This document shows, one piece after another, positions 7,550-14,574 of a stretch of 40,480 nucleotides of DNA (the first letter of the stretch is position 1; the number at the start of each line of letters is the position of its first letter). The stretch comes from Haliea sp041583655. Its GTDB lineage: Bacteria; Pseudomonadota; Gammaproteobacteria; Pseudomonadales; Halieaceae. Below the pieces are notes generated by a model, which saw only the letters and a list, made by a program, of their open reading frames with translations, made no database searches and had not been told where the DNA came from. The stretch is from positions 1-40,480 of the forward strand of contig JBFHFJ010000002.1 in NCBI GenBank assembly GCA_041583655.1, given 5' to 3'. The position numbers were made by a program, and so were the translations under genes.

Positions 7550-9685
7550 CTAGTCTTTCTGGACAGGTCGCGGTGTGTGCTGGGCGAAACGCTGCTGGCG
7601 CAGGAGGAGGGCGTCCACCAGAACGTTGCCCGCCTCGGTGAGCAGAACGTCCGGACGCTTGTCGTCCGCGTCAGTGGCATCATCCTCCAGTGTTTCATCG
7701 TCTTCCAGCGTATCCTCCTCCAGCGCCGACAGCAGTTCCTCCCCCAGTGCCGCGCGGCGCCGGTTTTCGACGGCCAGGACTTTGCGCTCCTGTTCTTCCC
7801 GCATCGCTATCCTCGCCCGTTCGTTGAGGGGCAGTGACTTGATCGACCTTGCCTCGTCGGCGAGCCCGACCTGTTCTTCGAGGTACACGAACTCGGGGTT
7901 GTTGACGCTGCGGTCCCGGAACATCTCGGTAATCTCGGGAATGACCGATGAAATATCGTCATAGCGGCGATGCCGCACGGGATTGATCTGGTCCCAGTTG
8001 AGGGCATGCTCCAGCGCGCTTTCGCCGATCTGTTCGGGATCAAACAGGGACGGGAAGCTGACATCGGGCACCACGCCGCGGTGCTGGGTGCTGTCTCCGG
8101 ATATCCGGTAGAACTTGGATTCGGTCAGTTTCAACTGCCCCTCGGTCAGCGGCACCATGGTTTGCACGGTACCCTTGCCGAAGGAGCGGTCACCGACGAT
8201 GATGCCGCGCTGGTAATCCTGGATCGCTCCGGCAAAAATCTCCGAAGCGGAGGCGCTCAGCCGGTTGATCAGTACGACCAGCGGGCCGTCGTAGTAGGGC
8301 GTACGGACACGCTTGCCGTCCCGCCAGACCCTGCGGGATGAATGCCTGATCTGTACGGTCGGCCCGTATTCGATAAACAGCCCGGTCAGCTCATTGGCCT
8401 CTTGCAGGGAGCCGCCCCCGTTGTGGCGCAGGTCAATGACGATGCCGTCCACGCCTTCTTCCTGCAGCTCGTCAAGCAATTTACGCACGTCGCGGGTGGT
8501 GCTTTTGTACTCTTCCTCACCCCGGCGCATGGCATCAAAGTCGATATAAAATGCGGGTATATCGATCACCCCGATTTTCATTGTGGTGTCGCCGGCCGGA
8601 ATCTCAAGGACCTCCTTCTGCGCCGATTGCTCCTCCAGCTTGACCTGATTGCGAACAATGGTGATTTCCTTGCGGATATCAGTGGTGGGGGACTTGGCTG
8701 GAATCACCTGGAGACGCACGGTCGAGCCCTTCGGGCCCCGGATCAGCTCCACCACCTCGTCCAGGCGCCAGCCGATTACATCCTCAAACTCACCGTCCTC
8801 ACCCTGGGCGACTCCGATGATACGGTCTGAGGGGCGCAGTTCTCCCTGTTTGTCAGCGGGGCCCGCCGCAACCAGTCGGGCCACCTTGGTATATTCGTCC
8901 TCGATCTGCAATACCGCGCCGATGCCTTCCAGAGAAAGGCTCATGTTTATGTTGAAGTTTTCGGAGCGGCGCGGGGACAGGTAGTTGGTGTGGGGATCGT
9001 AGAGTTCCGTCAGCGCGTTGGCGTAGATCTCGAACACGTCCTCGTGATTGTACTGTTTGACCCGATTCAGCTGGTTGCGGTAGCGCTTGTCCAGGGTAGG
9101 TACAATCTCCGCTTCGTCCTTCTCCGCCAGGCGCAGGCTCAACACCTGGTTCTTCAGGTGCCGGCGCCAGCGATCATCAAGCTCGGCGTCATCAGCCGCC
9201 CAGGGGCGATCCTCACCGTCCAGAAAGTACTCTTCATCGACTGTGAAATCCATCGCCGCTACCGTGTCTTCCAGATTCTCCACAATCGAGGACAGGCGCT
9301 GCTCGAGGCGTTCCTGAAAGCGGTTGAAAATGGCGAAGCCGGCTTCGAGGTTGCCCGCATGCAGCTCGTCATCCATGGTCCGCCTGTAGCGCTCAAACAA
9401 GGCAAGGTCCGGGGCGGTAAAGAACATCTTGCCCCCGTCCAGGCTGGTGATGTAATTGTCCAGGTGCATGGAGGAAAGCTGGTCGTCGTAGGTAAGTTTG
9501 GCGTAGTGGCGCTGTTCCAGCTGCTCGACAAGCTCGACGATGGTTTCCCGCTGACTGTCCGTATAGTTAATGGCACTGAAAGCGGGCAGGGGCAGGGTCG
9601 CCAGTGCCAGCGCCGCCATCAAGGTGCCTAGGGTGACGGGCAGCCAGCCGCGACGGGTGACTGAGCGTACATTGGCTGTGAACAA
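7550..9685 (-). CDS. prc: Carboxy-terminal processing (tail-specific) protease Prc
   Basis: Periplasmic S41 protease that trims or degrades proteins from the C-terminus, including lipoproteins and peptidoglycan enzymes. The 711-aa form starts at TTG 9685, because a perfect GGAGGT (complement at 9693-9698) lies 7 bases before it and a signal peptide follows (VTRRGWLPVTLGTLMAALALATLPLPAFSA). An ATG at 9712 is possible but falls next to the candidate -10 box. The domains run: helical N-terminal part, PDZ (SLSLEGIGAVLQIEDEYTKV), protease core, C-terminal helical domain. The catalytic set matches E. coli Prc: Ser about 479 in LSASASEIF, Asp about 490 in QDY, Lys about 504 in FGKGT. A very acidic stretch (EEDTLEDDETLEDDATDADD) lies near the C-terminus. 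Confidence 0.94.
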   Translation of the reverse strand: MFTANVRSVTRRGWLPVTLGTLMAALALATLPLPAFSAINYTDSQRETIVELVEQLEQRHYAKLTYDDQLSSMHLDNYITSLDGGKMFFTAPDLALFERYRRTMDDELHAGNLEAGFAIFNRFQERLEQRLSSIVENLEDTVAAMDFTVDEEYFLDGEDRPWAADDAELDDRWRRHLKNQVLSLRLAEKDEAEIVPTLDKRYRNQLNRVKQYNHEDVFEIYANALTELYDPHTNYLSPRRSENFNINMSLSLEGIGAVLQIEDEYTKVARLVAAGPADKQGELRPSDRIIGVAQGEDGEFEDVIGWRLDEVVELIRGPKGSTVRLQVIPAKSPTTDIRKEITIVRNQVKLEEQSAQKEVLEIPAGDTTMKIGVIDIPAFYIDFDAMRRGEEEYKSTTRDVRKLLDELQEEGVDGIVIDLRHNGGGSLQEANELTGLFIEYGPTVQIRHSSRRVWRDGKRVRTPYYDGPLVVLINRLSASASEIFAGAIQDYQRGIIVGDRSFGKGTVQTMVPLTEGQLKLTESKFYRISGDSTQHRGVVPDVSFPSLFDPEQIGESALEHALNWDQINPVRHRRYDDISSVIPEITEMFRDRSVNNPEFVYLEEQVGLADEARSIKSLPLNERARIAMREEQERKVLAVENRRRAALGEELLSALEEDTLEDDETLEDDATDADDKRPDVLLTEAGNVLVDALLLRQQRFAQHTPRPVQKD

Positions 9686-9714
9686 GGACGTTACCTCCGC
9701 GATTATTACCATCA

Positions 9715-9743
9715 AGTGTAGCGCGCCGTCGGCGGCGGTCCAA
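9715..9743 (-). promoter_or_regulatory. Candidate prc promoter
   Basis: On the minus strand TTGGAC (9738-9743), 17 bp, TACACT (9715-9720) precede the prc gene. Transcription would start near 9707, leaving a short leader with the GGAGGT site for the TTG start at 9685. The -35 match is only moderate. Confidence 0.4.
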
Positions 9744-9874
9744 CAACTGATCGCGACTGACACTCGAGCAGTTTTGACTCTGCGTCCGGCAATACGTTCC
9801 CGGTTACGCACCGACACCGCCAGCGCTTAGTGTACTATGCCCACGTAACGCCGGGGAAAGCGAAGAACGATACC

Positions 9875-11605
9875 ATGATGGCCACTGAGCTCACCAATTC
9901 ACTGATTTTCTGGGGCGCGGTACTGGCGCTGCTGTGCGTGATAGCCAGTGGACTGTCGCGTCGGGTGGGTGCGCCCGTACTGCTGATTTTTCTCGTCCTG
10001 GGGATGCTGGCGGGCGAAGAGGGGATTGGCGGCATCCACTTCAACGACTTCGGCCAGGCCTTTCTGTTTGGCAGTCTGGCCCTCGCCATTATCATATTTG
10101 ACGGCGGCCAGGGAGCGCGCCGGGACACCTTCCGGGTAAGCCTCGGTCCCGCTTTATCCCTGGCCTCGGTCGGTGTGGTCGTGACCGCCGGCATAACCGG
10201 CCTGGCCACCAAGCTGGTCCTGGGGTTCCCCTGGCTGGAGGCCATGCTTATAGGCGCCATTGTCGGATCGACTGATGCGGCGGCGGTTTTCGGCCTGCTG
10301 CGCTCGGCGGGGCTGCGCTTGAAGGAACGCACCAGTGCCACACTGGAGATCGAATCCGGCAGCAACGACCCGATGGCCATCTTTCTGACTATCACCCTGG
10401 TCGAGCTGCTGGTACTGCGCCCGGACAACCCCGGCTTCGAGATCCTTGGCGCCTTCGCCGAACAGATGGGCCTGGGGGTCGCAATCGGTTTCACCGGCGG
10501 CTATGTACTTGTCCAGCTGCTCAAGCGTCTGCCGCTGCCGGTGTCCATGTACCCACTGCTGGCCCTGGCCGGCGGCATGAGTGTTTTCGGCGTGACCAAC
10601 CTCTGGGGCGGTAGCGGCTTCCTGGCCATCTACCTGGTGGGTATCCTGGTGGGCAACGCGTCCCTCCCGCACTCCAAGGACATCCGCCGCTTCCACGACG
10701 GCATAGCCTGGTTGGCGCAGATCGGCATGTTCCTGATGCTGGGTCTTCTCGTTACCCCCAGCAGCTTGATTCCTCTGGTACTGCCGGCCCTGGGTGTGGC
10801 CCTTGCTCTTATACTGGTCGCGCGGCCGGTAGCCGTGCTCATCGCCCTGCTGCCATTTCATTTCCCGTGGCGCGAACAGGCATTCATCAGCTGGTGCGGA
10901 CTGCGCGGTGCGGTACCTATCATCCTGGCCCTGTTTCCCTCCCTCGCGGGACTGGAGCTGGCAGAAACTTTCTTCGAGCTGGCCTTTTTCGTGGTCCTGG
11001 TGTCTCTGGTCCTTCAGGGCTGGACCATCGCGCCCATCGCCCGCTGGCTTCGTATCGAGGTACCTCCCGTGCTGGAAGAACCGGAGCACCTGGTGCTGAA
11101 AATACCCGATGACCAGGAGAAGGAGCTGCTGGTGTACCAGGCGGTCGGGGGGAGCCCCGCGATTGGCATGCCGGTGTCTCGGCTGCCGCTGTCTGGCGGG
11201 GCCCAGCTGGTTGGACTGGTGCGTCACGGCGTGCTGTTGGAGGAGTGGCAGCAGCAGGCCATTCAGGACGAGGACCATGTCATGGTGCTGGGTACTGATG
11301 GCGGAACGCCGGCGCTGGCACGCCTGTTTACCCCGGCGGCGAGTCGCTCCGACCGCGAGCGCGAAGTCGCCGAATTCTTCGGCAGTTTCGTCCTCAAGCC
11401 AGACGCCCGCCTCGCGGACCTGTCGCAGATGTACGGTTTCGAAGTTCCCGCACCCTTACGGGCGCTTAGTGTGGGCGAGTTTATCAACCGCCAGTTCCAT
11501 CAGAAGCCTGTAGTCGGAGACCGTGTGGCCCTGGGCCACGTTCAGTTCGTGGTAAAGAAGCTGGATGGTGACCGTATCGCCACCATCGGCCTGAAACTGG
11601 GCTGA
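9875..11605 (+). CDS. nhaP2: K+/H+ antiporter, NhaP2/CvrA type
   Basis: CPA1-family inner-membrane antiporter that exchanges cytoplasmic K+ (and possibly Na+) for protons, protecting against low osmolarity or alkali-cation load. It is 576 aa from ATG 9875, close to E. coli CvrA (about 578). About 12 hydrophobic segments fill residues 1-390, with the ion-site regions IVGSTDAAAVFGLL and IESGSNDPMAIFLT (the ND pair is characteristic). The cytoplasmic tail has a TrkA-C/RCK_C-like part (GGSPAIGMPVSRLPL to DHVMVLG) and a CorC/HlyC-type end (about residues 500-576). A GTG at 9830 would extend it by 15 residues, but they are not membrane-like. It is divergent from prc and convergent with the CDF gene. 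Confidence 0.92.
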   Translation: MMATELTNSLIFWGAVLALLCVIASGLSRRVGAPVLLIFLVLGMLAGEEGIGGIHFNDFGQAFLFGSLALAIIIFDGGQGARRDTFRVSLGPALSLASVGVVVTAGITGLATKLVLGFPWLEAMLIGAIVGSTDAAAVFGLLRSAGLRLKERTSATLEIESGSNDPMAIFLTITLVELLVLRPDNPGFEILGAFAEQMGLGVAIGFTGGYVLVQLLKRLPLPVSMYPLLALAGGMSVFGVTNLWGGSGFLAIYLVGILVGNASLPHSKDIRRFHDGIAWLAQIGMFLMLGLLVTPSSLIPLVLPALGVALALILVARPVAVLIALLPFHFPWREQAFISWCGLRGAVPIILALFPSLAGLELAETFFELAFFVVLVSLVLQGWTIAPIARWLRIEVPPVLEEPEHLVLKIPDDQEKELLVYQAVGGSPAIGMPVSRLPLSGGAQLVGLVRHGVLLEEWQQQAIQDEDHVMVLGTDGGTPALARLFTPAASRSDREREVAEFFGSFVLKPDARLADLSQMYGFEVPAPLRALSVGEFINRQFHQKPVVGDRVALGHVQFVVKKLDGDRIATIGLKLG

Positions 11606-11645
11606 TCAGGCCTGCAGGCTCTGAGCGGTCACTCCCGCAGACGAT

Positions 11646-11685
11646 GGGGCACAATATGCAATTATTTGCATTATTGGTGCACCCC
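11646..11685. terminator. Imperfect hairpin between convergent genes
   Basis: Between the stops of nhaP2 and the CDF gene lies an imperfect inverted repeat: GGGGCACAAT on the left and ATTGGTGCACCCC on the right, with a perfect inner ATGCAA-TTAT-TTGCAT (11656-11671). Its symmetry would allow it to act for both genes, but there is no run of T at either edge. The inner repeat could also be a protein-binding site. Confidence 0.4.
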
Positions 11686-11706
11686 ATATTCCTAGCCGAG
11701 TCCGAA

Positions 11707-12627
11707 TCAGTCCGCCAGTGAAGCGTCCCGCACGAACAGCATATCCATCACGATTTCGGGGCGCCAGGTTTTCAGGGCAGCCTCGCTGCGGTTCCGTATG
11801 GCATCGAGATCGGCAACCGACCTCAGCTGGAAATCCTCGCCCACGACCACATGGACCAGCAGATAGGTGTTGCGCCCGCGTTTGGTAACCCTGACTTCCA
11901 CCCGGTCGGTTGCCACATCGACCAGGCTGTCCAGCAGGTGCTGCTCGATATCGCTGACCAGCGGTTCGGGCGGCGCCATCCACAAAATCTCCCGCATACT
12001 GTCACGCAGAATACCGAGCGGGACGGGCAGGGCGAACATGACGATCGCTATGAGTAACAGCGGATCCACCACGGGTGCGTAGCGTGCCCAGCCAGTGCCT
12101 TCCACCAACCAGGCAAACAGGAACCCGGTAAAAACTGCAGCGCTGAGCAGCCCGTCAACCAGCCAGGTGCGGGATTCGACAGCGACCAGGTCGGAACGTG
12201 TCTGGCGTCCGGTACGGGCCATTAGCCAGGCGACCAGCAGGCAGCCCACAGTCGCGGCAGCTCCGTAAACCGCAGCCAGACCATACTCCGCAGGATTACC
12301 CCCGAGCATCAGTCGTTTTGCGGCCTCAATGCCGGCCCAGGTACAGGCCACGAGGATGAACAGCGCCTTGAACAGGTTCAACACGGGTTCCATCGAGGTA
12401 TAGCCGAAATGAAACCGATCATCGTCTGGCCGCTCGGCGAGTCGGGCGACCTTGAGAGTCAGCAGAGCAACGCAGAAGGCAATCATGGAATAAATGCCGT
12501 CGAACAGGATCGCATCCGAGCGCGTGAGCAAGGCAAAGGTCAGCGCCAGCGCAATGAAACCCAGGGAACCAAACAACGCCCAGCGCAGGGCCCGTTGCTC
12601 ACTGTGTACGTGAAGTTTGTGGCTCAT
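11707..12627 (-). CDS. Cation diffusion facilitator family protein with altered metal site
   Basis: A 306-aa protein with the CDF layout: six hydrophobic segments in the first ~210 residues and a soluble C-terminal domain. CDF proteins export Zn, Co, Cd, Fe or Mn from the cytoplasm in exchange for protons. The family loop RPDDDRFHFGYTSMEPV follows TM2. In the transport site, where Zn exporters such as YiiP have DxxxD in TM2 and HxxxD in TM5, this protein has D43xxxS47 (FDGIYS) and T154xxxD158 (TWLVD). This pattern recalls the COG3965 branch, whose substrate I do not know, so no metal is assigned. The soluble domain has the beta-alpha-beta pattern (VEVRVTKRGRNTYLLVHVVV). It is divergent from the Cys-rich/glgC unit. 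Confidence 0.85.
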   Translation of the reverse strand: MSHKLHVHSEQRALRWALFGSLGFIALALTFALLTRSDAILFDGIYSMIAFCVALLTLKVARLAERPDDDRFHFGYTSMEPVLNLFKALFILVACTWAGIEAAKRLMLGGNPAEYGLAAVYGAAATVGCLLVAWLMARTGRQTRSDLVAVESRTWLVDGLLSAAVFTGFLFAWLVEGTGWARYAPVVDPLLLIAIVMFALPVPLGILRDSMREILWMAPPEPLVSDIEQHLLDSLVDVATDRVEVRVTKRGRNTYLLVHVVVGEDFQLRSVADLDAIRNRSEAALKTWRPEIVMDMLFVRDASLAD

Positions 12628-12749
12628 GAGAAGTGAATTCCGCGAGTGGGGCCGGTAAACAGCTGCCGAGCATCATGACCGGCAAGGCTGGGCCGGGCAA
12701 GAGGCAGTGGGAAGAGGCGGCTCCAAGAGCAATAAGGGACATGCGCCCA

Positions 12750-12781
12750 CAGGCTGTTCATAAAGGGCAGGCTGTGCATAA
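12750..12781. repeat. Two 14-bp direct repeats containing DnaA-box-like sequences
   Basis: CAGGCTGTTCATAA (12750-12763) and CAGGCTGTGCATAA (12768-12781) differ at one base and have an 18-bp period. The complement of the second contains TTATGCACA, a perfect match to the DnaA box TTATNCACA; the first gives TTATGAACA, with one mismatch. No dnaA, dnaN or gidA gene is nearby. Confidence 0.5.
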
Positions 12782-12806
12782 CTGTGTGCCCAAATCCTTT
12801 ATTTAA

Positions 12807-12822
12807 CATAATATATATTATG
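12807..12822. promoter_or_regulatory. Perfect 16-bp AT-rich palindrome
   Basis: CATAATATATATTATG is fully self-complementary and overlaps a second palindrome, TATGCGCATA (12819-12828). Together they form the most AT-rich patch in the window. It may be an operator, or part of -10 elements facing both ways for the CDF gene and the Cys-rich/glgC unit. No regulator is recognised. Confidence 0.45.
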
Positions 12823-12874
12823 CGCATATGTGGATTCTTGTAAGAACAGGAATGCGGGACTAATCTCTTTCAGA

Positions 12875-12888
12875 TTGATGCGCATCAA
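12875..12888 (+). promoter_or_regulatory. FNR/Anr-type binding site
   Basis: TTGATGCGCATCAA matches the consensus TTGAT-N4-ATCAA at every defined position. Its centre (12881.5) is 41.5 bp before the transcription start predicted from TACCCT (12911-12916). That is the class II activator position, where FNR replaces the -35 contact. The site therefore probably activates the Cys-rich gene and glgC when oxygen is low. The match is seen directly; the regulation is inferred. Confidence 0.75.
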
Positions 12889-12910
12889 CACGGCAATCAC
12901 CAGCCAGCGA

Positions 12911-12916
12911 TACCCT
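12911..12916 (+). promoter_or_regulatory. Predicted -10 box of the Cys-rich protein/glgC unit
   Basis: TACCCT is placed so that transcription would start near 12923. There is no -35 hexamer at the usual distance; the FNR-type site occupies that place, as expected for a class II activated promoter. Confidence 0.45.
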
Positions 12917-12948
12917 GTGCAGGTGGCGGATTCGCCTGAGAGAGGGTT

Positions 12949-12968
12949 TGCGCCACATGCCCGGCGCA
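12949..12968 (+). other. Leader hairpin next to the ribosome-binding site
   Basis: TGCGCC (12949-12954) can pair with GGCGCA (12963-12968) across an 8-base loop. The second arm ends at the first base of AGGGAGA (12968-12974), the Shine-Dalgarno of the Cys-rich gene. A role in translation control is possible but unproven. Confidence 0.35.
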
Positions 12969-12980
12969 GGGAGAACTCAC

Positions 12981-13205
12981 ATGCAAGCCAAGTGGAAATG
13001 TGACAGCACATCCGCAGAGGATCGTTGCATCCCGGTCAACGACCGCGCGCGCACCAGGACAGCGCGACGCTGGGAGATCTGGGCGCAGCAGGCCGCTGCC
13101 GGGAAAGTGCCGTGTTTCGCCACCGAGCTGCGCTTCAACTGCGAGGAACTGCATTGCCCGTGGCGCGAAGAGTGCCAGCTGCTGCGGGCGGAATGGCGTC
13201 GCTAA
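12981..13205 (+). CDS. Small cysteine-rich protein (six Cys, unknown function)
   Basis: A 74-aa soluble, charged protein that I cannot assign to a named family. It has six cysteines (7, 16, 45, 54, 59, 65), the last three spaced C-x4-C-x5-C in FNCEELHCPWREEC, and several Trp and Arg residues (ARRWEIWAQQ). This suggests metal or Fe-S binding, or a disulfide-rich fold; no signal peptide is present, so a cytoplasmic metal site is the more likely option. ATG 12981 is preceded by AGGGAGA at 7 bases; an earlier ATG at 12948 lies in the predicted leader and is less likely. Its stop is one base before the glgC GTG, so the two are probably translated together under the FNR-type promoter. Confidence 0.72.
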   Translation: MQAKWKCDSTSAEDRCIPVNDRARTRTARRWEIWAQQAAAGKVPCFATELRFNCEELHCPWREECQLLRAEWRR

Positions 13206-13206
13206 T

Positions 13207-14472
13207 GTGACCTTCTCTTTCCCCGACCGCTTCGTCAGCGCCATGACGCGCGACACCCTGGCCCTGGTCCTGGCCGGTGGGCGCGGCACCCGGCTCGGCG
13301 GCCTGACCAGCGAACGCGCGAAACCCGCGGTGCCGTTTGGCGGCAACATGCGCATCATCGATTTCGCGCTGTCCAACTGCGTAAATTCAGGTATTCGTCG
13401 AATCGGAGTCCTCACTCAATACAAGGCTCACTCCCTGATCCGGCACCTGAGCCTCGGTTGGGGCTTCATGCGGGGGGAACTTGGGGAGTTTGTGGAAGTG
13501 CTGCCCGCCCAGCAGCGCACCAATGAGGGCTGGTACAACGGGACCGCCGACGCTGTATTCCAGAACGTGGACATCATTCGCGCCCACGACCCCCGTTTCG
13601 TGCTCATCCTCGGTGGCGACCACATCTACAAGATGGACTATGGCGCCCTCCTCGCTACCCACGTGGAAAACGACGCCGATGTCACCGTTGGCTGCATGGA
13701 AGTCCCGCTCGCCGAGGCAAGCGCGTTCGGGGTACTCGAAATCGAGCCCGACGGGCGCGTGTGCGGCTTCGCGGAAAAACCGTCAGTCCCGCGGGCCATC
13801 CCGGAACAACCGGGCTACGCGCTGGCGTCCATGGGTATCTACGTTTTCACTGCCGACTACCTGCTTGATCGCCTGCAGCAAGACAACCTCGATTCGAATT
13901 CGGACCACGACTTCGGCAAGGACATTCTGCCGCGAGCGGTACAAAGGGACCGCGTCTACGCCGCGCCATTCCGCAACCAGAACGGCTCCCGGGCCTACTG
14001 GCGCGATGTCGGGACCCTGGACAGCTATTGGGCCGCCAATATGGAACTGATTGGCGTGGTACCGGAGCTCGATCTGTTCGACACCCAGTGGCCCATCCGC
14101 ACTCACCAGATCCAGGCGCCCCCGGCGAAGTTCGTATTTGACGACGATGACCGACGCGGCATGGCGGTGGACTCAATGATCGCCAGCGGCTGTATCGTCT
14201 CCGGGGCCCTGATCAGGCATTCCGTGCTGTTTTCAAATGTTCGTGTGGAGGAGTCGTCCCGGATCACGGATTCTGTAGTCCTGCCTCGGGTGGTGATCGG
14301 GCCCCATTGCCAGGTACACAAAACCGTCGTAGAGACCGGCTGTAAGCTGCCGGCGGGTACCGTTGTCGGGGTTGACCTGGAGCAGGACAGGCGCCGTTTC
14401 GAGGTCTCTCCGGGAGGGGTTGTCCTGGTAACGCCCGAAATGCTGCAACAAAATCTCGACTACATCCGCTAG
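13207..14472 (+). CDS. glgC: Glucose-1-phosphate adenylyltransferase GlgC
   Basis: Makes ADP-glucose from ATP and glucose-1-phosphate, the committed step of bacterial glycogen synthesis. The 421-aa length is close to E. coli GlgC (431). The N-terminal nucleotidyltransferase domain has LAGGRGTRL, ERAKPAVPFGGNMRIIDF, SNCVNSGIRRIGVLTQY, WYNGTADAV and GGDHIYKMDY; the sugar-site SMGIYVF and HDFGKDILP follow, and YWRDVGTLDSYW precedes the C-terminal left-handed beta-helix (about residues 300-421). GTG 13207 is preferred because the segment RFVSAMTRDTLAL resembles the N-terminus of several relatives; ATG 13243 is the alternative. I see no glgA, glgB or glgP in the window, so glgC stands apart from the other glycogen genes here. 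Confidence 0.95.
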   Translation: MTFSFPDRFVSAMTRDTLALVLAGGRGTRLGGLTSERAKPAVPFGGNMRIIDFALSNCVNSGIRRIGVLTQYKAHSLIRHLSLGWGFMRGELGEFVEVLPAQQRTNEGWYNGTADAVFQNVDIIRAHDPRFVLILGGDHIYKMDYGALLATHVENDADVTVGCMEVPLAEASAFGVLEIEPDGRVCGFAEKPSVPRAIPEQPGYALASMGIYVFTADYLLDRLQQDNLDSNSDHDFGKDILPRAVQRDRVYAAPFRNQNGSRAYWRDVGTLDSYWAANMELIGVVPELDLFDTQWPIRTHQIQAPPAKFVFDDDDRRGMAVDSMIASGCIVSGALIRHSVLFSNVRVEESSRITDSVVLPRVVIGPHCQVHKTVVETGCKLPAGTVVGVDLEQDRRRFEVSPGGVVLVTPEMLQQNLDYIR

Positions 14473-14514
14473 CGCCCCCGGGGGGCGCAGGTACCGGCCT
14501 GTGTAAAACAGGCC
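14472..14514 (+). terminator. Two hairpins after glgC
   Basis: GCGCCCC/GGGGCGC (14472-14488) begins at the glgC stop, and GGCCTG-TGTAAAA-CAGGCC (14496-14514) follows. Neither ends in a clear T run, so they may only weaken read-through into rimK or protect the glgC mRNA end. Confidence 0.35.
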
Positions 14515-14574
14515 CAGACCGGCTATCATGCACAGTGTGTCTTCCCTCCCTCGCCCCGACCCCAAGGACAAAGT

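Noticed and set aside
12740..12840. Replication origin
   Set aside because: Only one perfect and one imperfect DnaA box are present, and none of the usual origin neighbours (dnaA, dnaN, mnmG, parAB) is nearby.
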